NCBI GenBank assembly: GCA_938022935.1
Contig: CALIHL010000133.1
Coordinates: 1 to 54,493, forward strand
Source: an uncultured Saprospiraceae bacterium
Lineage (GTDB): Bacteria > Bacteroidota > Bacteroidia > Chitinophagales > Saprospiraceae
Length of the DNA stretch: 54,493 nucleotides
Direction of reading: 5' to 3'
Part shown: positions 1-8,230 of the stretch, in pieces
Layout of the letters: every line of letters begins with the position of its first letter
How positions within the stretch are numbered: the stretch's first letter is position 1
Program-made: the position numbers and the translations under genes
Notes under the pieces: generated by a model
Database searches by the model: none
The model's input: the letters and a program-made list of their open reading frames with translations, nothing else
Told to the model about the DNA's origin: nothing

Positions 1-1090
1 GATGGAAAAATGCAGACTCTGGTGCACTGGGTAACATCTTTTGATCAGTATTTAGAAACCAATTCATGTAACCGTAAGACGTATTTGCAGTAGTTGGCGT
101 AAGTGCCATGGATACCCATTCGTCAGATAAGATCTGCTTGCCCCTCCACTTACCGCGACACATCGTCAGATAACCAAATCTCGCTTGATCATAAGCATTG
201 ATAAACATACCTCCACCCCAATGGCCACCTCCGCTTGGGATCTCGACCGCTTGACCATCCATGATGATCCAAGAGTTTTCATAACCCATCCACCGCCATG
301 TCGATGTAGCGTTGATTGGATCCATGAGATTTTCTTTTAGCACTTTCTGAAGCGGCTGTCGCCAAATGTTTGTTCCAGCTAAAGCGAGTAAGTTGACTCT
401 GGTATCATTATACTCGTATACAGTACCCGGCTCTACTCTGTCTCTTTTGATTCTCTCTGATTGTTCGCCACTAGGACGATCAGACCAGTCTGGTTTGCCC
501 CATAATGTCCCTTGCCAATCACTGGTCTGTCTAAGTAAGTGATCCCATGTGACCTTACTATTGTGCTCTGACTTAAATGGCTCTATGACCATAGGTTCTC
601 CTAAGTGATCCGCTTTGTTGGTTCCTCTTGCTGACTGAAGTGGCATGATCGGAGCCATATACTTGTCAACGGGATCATGAATATTAGTGATCAACCCTCT
701 GTCATAAGCCATGCCGATCGTAGAGGATAAGAAACTCTTGGTAACACTAAAGGTCATATCGACTCTTTCTGGATCACCCCACTCCGCGATGATAAAACCA
801 TCCTTGAGGATTACTCCTGTCTGTTGACCGCGTGTCTTAAAAGGTCCCACTCCATCACCAAAAGGCTCTCTGCCAAACCCATTGAGATAATGATTGATCT
901 CTAAGTTGCGCTCTCCTGTGCTTTCATTTGCTTGGGCAAAGCTAACGGCACTTCTGATGCTGTCCGAGTTGAGCCCCACTTCTGCCGGTGTCTTATATGT
1001 CCACTCTTCAGTAGGTCCTGGGAAGTACATCTGGCTATAGCCTAATGTGATACAAGTGAGTAGTATAAAGATGCTCGATAAAAGTCTCAT
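1..1090 (-). CDS. Serine hydrolase, beta-lactamase class C / PBP-like family (C-terminus outside window)
   Basis: The minus-strand reading frame from an ATG at 1090 stays open to the left edge (363 codons), so the C-terminus is missing. It begins with a signal peptide (MRLLSSIFILL, cleavage near SQ20). Residues 115-118 read SVTK, the S-x-x-K nucleophile/general-base motif of class C beta-lactamase-like esterases and D,D-peptidases. A YND triad near 227-229 sits where these families have Y-x-N, and a glycine-rich GGGHWGGG stretch follows. Such exported enzymes hydrolyse esters, amides or peptidoglycan peptides; the substrate cannot be read here. It is divergent from the acetyltransferase gene, 49 bp away. 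The family is secure, the function is not. Confidence 0.85.
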   Translation of the reverse strand, partial: MRLLSSIFILLTCITLGYSQMYFPGPTEEWTYKTPAEVGLNSDSIRSAVSFAQANESTGERNLEINHYLNGFGREPFGDGVGPFKTRGQQTGVILKDGFIIAEWGDPERVDMTFSVTKSFLSSTIGMAYDRGLITNIHDPVDKYMAPIMPLQSARGTNKADHLGEPMVIEPFKSEHNSKVTWDHLLRQTSDWQGTLWGKPDWSDRPSGEQSERIKRDRVEPGTVYEYNDTRVNLLALAGTNIWRQPLQKVLKENLMDPINATSTWRWMGYENSWIIMDGQAVEIPSGGGHWGGGMFINAYDQARFGYLTMCRGKWRGKQILSDEWVSMALTPTTANTSYGYMNWFLNTDQKMLPSAPESAFFH

Positions 1091-1139
1091 GATCTCAAAT
1101 TTTCAATCAAGATACTATCTTGGTCTAAAATCAACCTCG

Positions 1140-1559
1140 ATGGATCATCATTCTTTTAAAGCTGTAGCGCTTCTTACATCAAATTATGCAGCTGATGTTT
1201 TGCGTCTGTACAAACAGACTTGGTGGGCAGCAGATAGAGATCTGTCGTCTACGGTTAGCGTAATGGAAGGTAGTGATCTCAATGTTGGAGTCTTTGATCC
1301 AGCAGGTAATCTCATCGGATATGCGAGGGTGATCACCGATGGAGTTGAGAAAGCGATGATTTTTGATGTGATCGTTGATGAAGCCCATCAAGGGAAGAAG
1401 GTGGGTCGACTGATCATGGGCTCTGTTCTAAGTTCTGAAGTATGCGCAGACGTGAACCATATAGAACTATATTGTAAAGAAGAGATGAAGCCATTCTATA
1501 AGAAGATGGGATTTGTGGATATCACCACTGAGGTTCGATTGTTAAGACTGTCAAAGTAG
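1140..1559 (+). CDS. GNAT-family N-acetyltransferase
   Basis: A cytoplasmic protein of 139 aa with a GNAT fold. A central strand (GNLIGYARVITDG) is followed by the acetyl-CoA pyrophosphate-binding signature VDEAHQGKKVGRLIM (the Q-x-x-G-x-G/A type loop), and a C-terminal PFYKKMGF motif is typical of the family's last helix and strand. It would transfer an acetyl group from acetyl-CoA to an amine, but the acceptor is not readable. The frame is open back to 1047, which would overlap the start of the divergent hydrolase gene; I chose the ATG at 1140 because the GNAT domain starts just after it and this leaves a 49-bp promoter gap. The upstream 31 residues look non-coding. Confidence 0.8.
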   Translation: MDHHSFKAVALLTSNYAADVLRLYKQTWWAADRDLSSTVSVMEGSDLNVGVFDPAGNLIGYARVITDGVEKAMIFDVIVDEAHQGKKVGRLIMGSVLSSEVCADVNHIELYCKEEMKPFYKKMGFVDITTEVRLLRLSK

Positions 1560-1571
1560 AATTGTAAAATT

Positions 1572-2168
1572 CTAAAAAGTGACGTGGATAAAGTTAACCT
1601 TGGTGTCGCTGGTTCCTTGTTGGGTCTGTGTAGATATGCTGGATGATGAAACACCAAAAGCATTGAGTAGATCCTTTACGGCATTGCCTCTATTGCGCGC
1701 GAGTGATTTTGATCTATAGTTACCGATGTGATAGCTGGTTACATTGATTGAGCTGATGGCCTTTGCTCTATAACTTTCTGATATTTTTCTAATTTGGTCA
1801 ACACCTGCTTTTTGCAATAGCGCTCTATCAGGACTAAATCCAATGTATTGTTCAGCGCCAGTAAGGATAGCAACTTTGTTCTCTTTTGTATAAGACGGAA
1901 CAGGCTCTTCTTCTTTTTCAAAAAATACAATTTGACTATCAGTAGGTTCTGCTATTTTAGAAAGACGACTGACCATATTGGCGGTACTTTCTGATGAAGC
2001 GAAGTAGCTATTGATGCGTTGGTAGGTGGTTGTTATATTTCCGTCAGGGGTAACATCTGCGAGATAAGGTGTGCCATTGATCAAGACAACAGCTTTTTTA
2101 GATGCTTTTTGAGCACCTGCTGTAAACCCTAGTAATAAGATGCAGATGATCTGCAGGCCAATTCTCAT
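1572..2168 (-). CDS. Secreted protein with OmpA-like C-terminal domain
   Basis: A 198-aa protein. I start it at the ATG at 2168 because this gives a clean signal peptide (MRIGLQIICILLLGFTAGAQ); the frame extends to 2243 but those residues look non-coding. The C-terminal ~90 residues resemble a divergent OmpA/Pal peptidoglycan-binding domain: a strand with INVTSYH, then NYRSKSLARNRGNAVKDLL, equivalent to the LSxxRAxxVxxxL helix, then a glycine and a short strand. In that family the domain grips peptidoglycan in the periplasm. The usual Asp/Arg pair is only partly visible, so binding is uncertain. Its 3' end faces the acetyltransferase gene, 12 bp away. Confidence 0.65.
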   Translation of the reverse strand: MRIGLQIICILLLGFTAGAQKASKKAVVLINGTPYLADVTPDGNITTTYQRINSYFASSESTANMVSRLSKIAEPTDSQIVFFEKEEEPVPSYTKENKVAILTGAEQYIGFSPDRALLQKAGVDQIRKISESYRAKAISSINVTSYHIGNYRSKSLARNRGNAVKDLLNAFGVSSSSISTQTQQGTSDTKVNFIHVTF

Positions 2169-2346
2169 GACATCTGATTGTATGATACAGTTGGTATGTG
2201 TTGTGCAAATATTGAGCCACATCACAGATGTATGATCTATCATTCATATCGCAAAGTGTTGATAATGAATGATTAATACCCTAACGGGCATCCCATGATC
2301 TCGGAGCAATACTTATATTAGCTCGCTAACAAGAAAATAATCGATT

Positions 2347-3285
2347 ATGATAAATAGGCTGTATAGAATGACTCTTTTGCTTAGTTTTCTTTTGCTTATC
2401 TCTTATGTAGATGCTCAAAATACCAAAGAGCTCGAAGGAAGATGGGACTTAACCATAGAAAAAGATGGTAAATCCCTTCCATCTTGGTTAGAAATCAAGC
2501 ACTCGGGTATAAATACACTGGTAGGCAGATTTGTCTACACCATGGGCAGTGCAAGACCAATCAGTGTCGTTAAGGTAGATGATCAGGGTAACTTTAGATT
2601 TGCGATACCACCGCAGTGGGAAGGAGGAGCAGAGGATATGATATTTACAGGTAAGTTAGATGATGCTCAGCTCTCTGGGTCGATGATTTATACAGATGGC
2701 TCAGTCAGTTCTTGGACTGGCAAGCGAGCGCCTGTGCTTCCGCATAATGATAGTCCAAAGTGGGGCAAGCCGATTGAAGTATTTAACGGTAAAGACCTAA
2801 CGGGCTGGCATGTCACAGGAGAGAACCAATGGATAGTAAAAGATGGTATCCTAACCAGCCCAAAATCAGGTTCTAATCTTTTAACCAATCAAAAGTTCTT
2901 TGACTTCAAACTGGTAGCAGAGTTCCGATATCCAGAAAATGGAAATAGCGGTATCTACCTCAGAGGTCGATATGAAGTACAGATCGAAGATGGTAAAGGC
3001 AAGGAACCTTCTGATATATATTTTGGTGGGATCTACGGCTTCTTAACACCCAATGAGATGGCAGCAGGAGATCCTGGTACTTGGCAACGATATGAGATTA
3101 CCTTGATCGGAAGTCGTGTCACCATCGTAGCGAATGGAAAAGCGATCATCACAGATCAATCGATACCTGGTATAACAGGCGGAGCTTTAGATAGTGATGA
3201 AGGTGCACCGGGCTCAATGTTTATCCAAGGCGATCATGGTCCTGTAGAGTTTAGGAAGTTTGTGGTTACGCCTGTTGTGGAGTAG
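2347..3285 (+). CDS. Exported DUF1080 (3-keto-disaccharide hydrolase-like) protein
   Basis: A 312-aa exported protein with a signal peptide to about residue 23 (LLISYVDAQ). Residues ~25-130 form a beta-rich module seen before DUF1080 domains in Bacteroidota. The DUF1080 domain follows from ~140: the FNGKDLTGWHV opening motif, a WIVKDGIL strand, a FDFKLVAEFRYPENGNSGIYLR core and the VQIEDGKG segment. This concanavalin-like fold includes 3-keto-glycoside hydrolases and is abundant in Planctomycetes and Bacteroidota that degrade glycans. The next genes, a PSD1/DUF1501 pair and a GntP permease, suggest a sugar-use neighbourhood. Specific substrate unknown. Confidence 0.85.
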   Translation: MINRLYRMTLLLSFLLLISYVDAQNTKELEGRWDLTIEKDGKSLPSWLEIKHSGINTLVGRFVYTMGSARPISVVKVDDQGNFRFAIPPQWEGGAEDMIFTGKLDDAQLSGSMIYTDGSVSSWTGKRAPVLPHNDSPKWGKPIEVFNGKDLTGWHVTGENQWIVKDGILTSPKSGSNLLTNQKFFDFKLVAEFRYPENGNSGIYLRGRYEVQIEDGKGKEPSDIYFGGIYGFLTPNEMAAGDPGTWQRYEITLIGSRVTIVANGKAIITDQSIPGITGGALDSDEGAPGSMFIQGDHGPVEFRKFVVTPVVE

Positions 3286-3373
3286 GACTTTTATAACTTT
3301 CTAATTAATACGTTGTAAGAGGTTTCTAATCTCGCACAGTTATTTTAATTATTGATGTCTTGATAACTGGGCG

Positions 3374-3490
3374 ATGTCGGAGATATCTTGCGCCGATGGA
3401 TTTTATCTTACAAAATGGGAGCTCAACGATTATAGAATAGGTCCCTACACTGATCTACTCAATAACTTCACTTATCAAAGAGTATCATAA
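3374..3490 (+). other. Small 38-codon ORF, probably gene debris
   Basis: ATG at 3374 to TAA at 3488 encodes a 38-residue aromatic-rich peptide ending in FTYQRVS. It has no signal peptide and no family I recognise. It lies in the 586-bp stretch between the DUF1080 gene and the DUF1501 gene, just upstream of a clear gene remnant. It may be the tail of a lost gene or chance. Confidence 0.2.
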
Positions 3491-3535
3491 TTAGATGATG
3501 ATTGTTGGATCATTGATGTTCACAAAACTCATCTA

Positions 3536-3790
3536 ATGAAAAGATTATTACTGATCATCATAGCAATGGCTGCGCTCATCACATAAACTATAGCACAAGG
3601 AGATACCGGCTTTTTAAGAGAAGGCAAGTGGTTAATTGAAATAGGGACGGGTACATTTGGGTTACAAGGTAATCCCACTGGTTCTTCATTTCTTTTCCCA
3701 GAAGATGGTAGTAGTCTTGGTGTAATCTCGCAGGAAGGAGGGAAGTTTATCTCAGAAAACTTTGCATGGACTGGTAAGCTGATTCTATAA
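3536..3790 (+). pseudogene. Remnant of an exported protein gene (signal peptide plus short N-terminus)
   Basis: An ATG at 3536 opens a textbook signal peptide (MKRLLLIIIAMAALIT), but an in-frame TAA at 3584 cuts it. The same frame then continues as IAQGDTGFLREGKWLIEIGTG... to a TAA at 3788. That stretch looks like the first ~65 mature residues of a Bacteroidota outer-membrane beta-barrel protein (the AQGDTGFLREGKWLIE start is typical). With its stop codon and missing barrel it is best read as a truncated pseudogene. A terminator follows directly. Confidence 0.6.
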
Positions 3791-3804
3791 TTGAAGATAA
3801 TTAA

Positions 3805-3850
3805 CCAGGTGCCTTGGTAATGTGAAATTGGCAAGGCACTTGGGTTTTTT
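3805..3850 (+). terminator. Rho-independent terminator, possibly shared by converging transcripts
   Basis: CCAGGTGCCTTG and CAAGGCACTTGG form a GC-rich stem around a ~14-nt loop, followed by six T on the plus strand. It lies just past the pseudogene and 22 bp from the stop of the converging DUF1501 gene. Confidence 0.7.
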
Positions 3851-3871
3851 ATAAAGTGAATAATTAATAGT

Positions 3872-5365
3872 CTATGCCACAATCTCCTCAATCACCCGAC
3901 CCTCAACATCCGTCAACCGAAAAGGCCTTCCCTGATATTGATAAGTAAATCGCTCATGATCAAAACCAAGCTGATTGAGGATAGTAGCCTGTAAATCATA
4001 AGGTGTCACTTTCCCACTGATAGTGGAATATCCGATCTCATCAGTCTCACCATGTGTATATCCTTTTTTGATACCTCCGCCAGCCATCCACATCGTAAAT
4101 GCTTCTACGTGATGGTCACGCCCTTTGTAGGCATTATCAGTACCTTCTCTATTTTCTGCCATGGGTGTTCGGCCAAACTCTCCTCCCCAAACTACTAAGG
4201 TTTCGTCAAGGAGCCCTCTTTGCTTTAAGTCTTTGATGAGCGCAGTTACGGGTTGATCAATCTCTTTACACTTGTTTTTGAAACCGATGTCCAGTGCAGT
4301 TTCTGCTTCAGTACCATGCGAGTCCCATCCCCAATCATAAAGCTGAACAAAGCGAACACCGTTCTCCACTAACTTGCGAGCGAGTAGGGCGTTGTTTGCA
4401 AATGACTCTTTACCGGGTTCGGTGCCATATAGTTGGTGGATGTATGCTGGTTCTTTACTGATGTCCATTACTTCAGGGACAGATATTTGCATTTTGTAGG
4501 CCAGTTCATATTGAGCGATACGGCTTAGTGTTTCTGGATCACCGTATTCTTGATATTCTTGCTCATTGATTTTATTGATGGCATCGATACTCAGTTTTTT
4601 AATGTCACGACTGACGCCTTTTGGATCTTGCAAGTAGAGGATGGGATCACCTTTTGAGCGGCATTGTACTCCTTGATAGACTGAAGGTAAAAACCCACTG
4701 CCCCATATGCTTTTACCTGCGCTTGGATTATTTCCACCAGATACTAAGACGACAAAAGATGGTAAATTGTCATTCATAGATCCCAATCCGTATGTCACCC
4801 ACGAACCCATGCTCGGTCGTCCGAGCCTTGCGCCTCCAGTTTGCATCAGTAGTTGAGCAGGTGCATGATTGAACTGATCTGTGGTGACACCTTTGAGTAG
4901 GGTGATGTCATCAATAATTTCTCTATGATGAGGGATGAAGTCGCTGAGCCAAGTTTGACTTGCACCATGCTTTGCAAACTTTGCTTGTGGTCCAAGCATC
5001 TTAGGTACGCCTCTGATGAAGGCAAACTTTTTGCCTTCTAATAACGATGGAGGACAGTCTTGTCCATCTAGTTTTGCGAGCTCTGGCTTATAATCAAACA
5101 ATTCTAATTGCGAAGGTGCCCCTGCCATGTGTAGATAGATGACGGACTTGGCTTTTGGAGCAAAGTGACTGACGTTTTGCAGTACGCGATTGGCTATTTC
5201 TTTTTGAGAAACGGATGGTTGTGAAGGACCGCATCCACTTAACAGCGAGTTTATGGCAAATCCTCCTAGACCGAGTGTGCAATTTTTAAGAAACTGACGT
5301 CGGGTGTCTCTTCCAAGTTTTGCTTGGATAGCTTCAAGTTTCAGACGATCAGTGTTCTTGGACAT
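3872..5365 (-). CDS. DUF1501 family protein (Tat-exported, sulfatase-like fold)
   Basis: A 497-aa protein. Its N-terminus carries a twin-arginine signal (RRQFLKN, residues ~22-28) followed by a hydrophobic stretch ending in a lipobox-like LLSGCG, so export by Tat as a lipoprotein is likely. The body matches DUF1501: YLHMAGAPSQLELFDYKP, a VVWGGEFGRTP motif late in the protein, and GRDHHVEAFTMWMAGGGIKKGY near the C-terminus, all hallmarks of this alkaline-phosphatase/sulfatase-like superfamily. Its reaction is not established. It follows the DUF1549/DUF1553 gene by 12 bp in the same direction. This pairing is very common in Planctomycetes and is thought to serve surface polysaccharide metabolism. 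Confidence 0.9.
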   Translation of the reverse strand: MSKNTDRLKLEAIQAKLGRDTRRQFLKNCTLGLGGFAINSLLSGCGPSQPSVSQKEIANRVLQNVSHFAPKAKSVIYLHMAGAPSQLELFDYKPELAKLDGQDCPPSLLEGKKFAFIRGVPKMLGPQAKFAKHGASQTWLSDFIPHHREIIDDITLLKGVTTDQFNHAPAQLLMQTGGARLGRPSMGSWVTYGLGSMNDNLPSFVVLVSGGNNPSAGKSIWGSGFLPSVYQGVQCRSKGDPILYLQDPKGVSRDIKKLSIDAINKINEQEYQEYGDPETLSRIAQYELAYKMQISVPEVMDISKEPAYIHQLYGTEPGKESFANNALLARKLVENGVRFVQLYDWGWDSHGTEAETALDIGFKNKCKEIDQPVTALIKDLKQRGLLDETLVVWGGEFGRTPMAENREGTDNAYKGRDHHVEAFTMWMAGGGIKKGYTHGETDEIGYSTISGKVTPYDLQATILNQLGFDHERFTYQYQGRPFRLTDVEGRVIEEIVA

Positions 5366-5377
5366 CGTTTTTAGCAG

Positions 5378-8095
5378 TTATGTTTTGGTGATTACTTCAT
5401 CTAAGTTAAAGATTGCATTGGAGACAATAACCATTGCAGCAAAAGCTTCTGGCTTTTCTGTTTTGACTCCATTTGTTATTTCCTTTGCTAATGTATAATC
5501 TTGCTTATAAGATTGAACGGATTGATCATATAGATCACTTAGTATGTCCAGTTTATTTTCTGATATCGTGTTATATGTTGCTAACTGATATGCGTCTGTT
5601 ATCATTTTCTTTGGATCATTATCCCAGACCCGCTGGGTTAGTTTTTTAGAAAGCTCCATATATACAGGATCATTCATCGCATTAAGCGCTTGAAGTGGTG
5701 TATTGGTTCGGATCCTGCGAGAACTGCAAGACTCTCTCCCGACGCCATCAAAGGTCATGAATGCAGGGTAGGGGCTCGTTCTTTTCCAAAACGTGTAGAC
5801 GGCTCGACGATATTGATCGTCTCCTTCACTTTGTTTCCACTTGTTACCATCATAAGGAGCTGACCAGATACCTTCAGGTTGAAAGGGCATCACAGGTTTG
5901 CCATACATCTGTGGATTCATGGCTCCGCTGATAGCTAATGCTTGATCTCTGATTTGTTCTCCGCTCAAGCGTACTCTGCTCATGCGCGCGAGATAGATGT
6001 TGTTGGGATCTTGAGAGAGATGTTCTTGTGTAGTGTTAGAAGACTGTCTATAAGTATCACTCATTAAGATCTCCTTGATTAAAGCTTTTAGACTCCAATC
6101 ATAATGATGGATCAGTTGCCACGATAGATAGTCGAGTAGCTCTTGATTGCTGGGGTTACTTCCTTGGCTGCCCATATCTTCTAAAGTTTCGACCAGGCCT
6201 ACGCCAAATATTTGTTCCCATACTCGATTGACAATAGTACGACTGGTTAAAGGATGATTGGGATCGGTCATCCATTGTGCGAATCCCAACCTGTCTTGTT
6301 GAGTGTCTTCAGAGAATGCGTTAAGAATGACTGGAGTAGCGGGTCTTACTTCCTGCCCTGGGGCAGTCCAGCTTCCTTTTTCAAATAAGTGCGTTGTTCT
6401 TTTTAAGCGATCAGGGTTTTCAACCATGATCGGTGTGCCAGGCACATCTACTTGGAGCAGCTCCCAGAATTTCTTTTTGTACTCTACTGATTCTATGTTG
6501 TCATTTGGAAACGATTGCGTGAAGTAGAACCAATCAAACGTGATTCCATTTTTATCTGGATCTTCTATTTCATCATTCTCATAAGTGAAGTAGACGTCAT
6601 GGACGCCATTAACAGATGCTATATCAATCATCGTCTCTGTCCAGCCATTCTCTTTAGGCTTTCTAATATCAAGACTGCCGATCACCTTGCCTTGGATGTC
6701 ATCAATGTGTAATTGTAAGCCCCCTTTGTCAACTCGGACGACATATCTTAGAATCAATTGATCTCTATCGGTTAAGTCCACACTTTTTAATCGAGCGGAA
6801 CTGTTGTTGCGCATCGAGAGCCACTTTGTATCACTCAATTCTGCGTTGACAAATTGATCAGTCGTTAAAGAGTTTTGTGCAGGAGCGACTGTCTTTAAGA
6901 AAGTTGCAATCTCATCTGCGTGTTCTTGTGACGTAGTTGTAGATAGCCAAGATCGGAGACTGCTTACTGTTTCTAATTGTGTAGAGTCCAGATGCCTCAA
7001 TACGGGATAGTCTGCAAAAGAATCTTCATCTCTAGTATTGTTGAAGATGGCGAAGCTCTTATAATACTCCTCATGTGTAAAGGGATCATAAGGATGACTA
7101 TGACATTGTACACAGGCAAAGGTCGTTCCCATTAAAGCTTCCCAAGTCGTGTTGACTCTATCCAACACTGCAGCGTTTCTAAATTCTTCATTGTCAGTTC
7201 CACCTTCATCATTGGTCATAGAGTTGCGATGAAATGCGGTAGCGAGATATTGGTCATCAGTTGGGTTCTCTAAAAGGTCACCAGCCAACTGTTCTGTGAT
7301 GAACTGATCATAACCCTCATCTTTATTAAAGGCTTTGATTACCCAATCCCGATATCTCCAGATATTTCGATTGTCATCTCGTTCGTATCCTTTTGTGTCA
7401 GCATATCGAGCTAGGTCCAGCCACATTGAGGTCCACTTTTCTCCATAGTGTGGAGAAGAAAGTAAGTTGTCAACTAAGCGTTCGTATTGCTGATCAGAGG
7501 GATCGCTTAAGAAAGTATTTACGTCAGTATAATCTAGTGGATAGCCTATAACATCCATGCTCAGTCTTCTTGCAAGAGTTGCGGCATCTGCCATCGGAGA
7601 AGGACTCAAGCCATTAGCTTCTAAACTTGAATAGATATAAGCATCGATATTCCCACTTTCCCAATTAGAATCTTCTATCTGAGGAATGACCGGTTCTGTT
7701 AATGATTGATATGCCCAGTGCTCGCCCCACTCAGCACCTTGGTTCACCCACTTCGTCAATATGTCAATCTCTTCATCTGAGAGCTTGTGCTCTTTGTAAG
7801 GCATCCTCTCTTCTTCATCCTCTAAGGTGAGTCGACGGATCATCTCACTTCTTTTAGCACTATGTGGTACGATACCTGTATTTCCAGAAGGGAGAGTCGC
7901 CAACGCTTCATCTTCAAAGAGCAAGGAAAATCCACCTTGCTTTCTAACACCGCCATGACATGCTAAGCAATTAGCATTTAGAATGGGTTTGACTTGGCTA
8001 CTATAATCTATCCTATCCTCCTTGTTGCAGGATATGATAGCGCTGATCATTATGAATGATAGTAAAGTATAGAAGAAGATAGATCTTAAGGCCAT
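5378..8095 (-). CDS. PSD1-type protein: cytochrome c-like domain + DUF1549 + CBM6-like module + DUF1553
   Basis: A 905-aa lipoprotein (signal ending ISAIISC, Cys23). Domains in order: planctomycete cytochrome C with haem motif CLACH at 43-47; DUF1549 from ~125 (IDAYIYSSLEANGL, DLARYADTKGYERD) including a second CVQCH motif in its conserved CxQCHxHxxDPF context; a ~110-residue insert around 425-540 that reads like a CBM6 sugar-binding module (WTETMIDI, GVHDVYFTYE, FDWFYF); then DUF1553 (PLTSRTIVNRVWEQIFG, SRRIRTNTPLQALNAMNDP). It is probably a surface redox protein acting on glycans; the reaction is unknown. It is the first gene of an operon with the DUF1501 gene. Confidence 0.9.
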   Translation of the reverse strand: MALRSIFFYTLLSFIMISAIISCNKEDRIDYSSQVKPILNANCLACHGGVRKQGGFSLLFEDEALATLPSGNTGIVPHSAKRSEMIRRLTLEDEEERMPYKEHKLSDEEIDILTKWVNQGAEWGEHWAYQSLTEPVIPQIEDSNWESGNIDAYIYSSLEANGLSPSPMADAATLARRLSMDVIGYPLDYTDVNTFLSDPSDQQYERLVDNLLSSPHYGEKWTSMWLDLARYADTKGYERDDNRNIWRYRDWVIKAFNKDEGYDQFITEQLAGDLLENPTDDQYLATAFHRNSMTNDEGGTDNEEFRNAAVLDRVNTTWEALMGTTFACVQCHSHPYDPFTHEEYYKSFAIFNNTRDEDSFADYPVLRHLDSTQLETVSSLRSWLSTTTSQEHADEIATFLKTVAPAQNSLTTDQFVNAELSDTKWLSMRNNSSARLKSVDLTDRDQLILRYVVRVDKGGLQLHIDDIQGKVIGSLDIRKPKENGWTETMIDIASVNGVHDVYFTYENDEIEDPDKNGITFDWFYFTQSFPNDNIESVEYKKKFWELLQVDVPGTPIMVENPDRLKRTTHLFEKGSWTAPGQEVRPATPVILNAFSEDTQQDRLGFAQWMTDPNHPLTSRTIVNRVWEQIFGVGLVETLEDMGSQGSNPSNQELLDYLSWQLIHHYDWSLKALIKEILMSDTYRQSSNTTQEHLSQDPNNIYLARMSRVRLSGEQIRDQALAISGAMNPQMYGKPVMPFQPEGIWSAPYDGNKWKQSEGDDQYRRAVYTFWKRTSPYPAFMTFDGVGRESCSSRRIRTNTPLQALNAMNDPVYMELSKKLTQRVWDNDPKKMITDAYQLATYNTISENKLDILSDLYDQSVQSYKQDYTLAKEITNGVKTEKPEAFAAMVIVSNAIFNLDEVITKT

Positions 8096-8230
8096 GATCA
8101 GTATTCAGTCATAGCCAAGATATCATATAATGGTTGAATAATGAAACTGAGTAATAGTCTATCATCTAAACTAAAACATTGAGTTGTTAAGAATCTATTT
8201 CTGTACATTACAACGAGCTACACATAGATT

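Noticed and set aside
3529..3891. 120-codon minus-strand ORF opposite the outer-membrane gene remnant
   Set aside because: It is antisense to the recognisable signal-peptide pseudogene, overlaps the DUF1501 stop and contains the terminator palindrome; it has no protein-like features.
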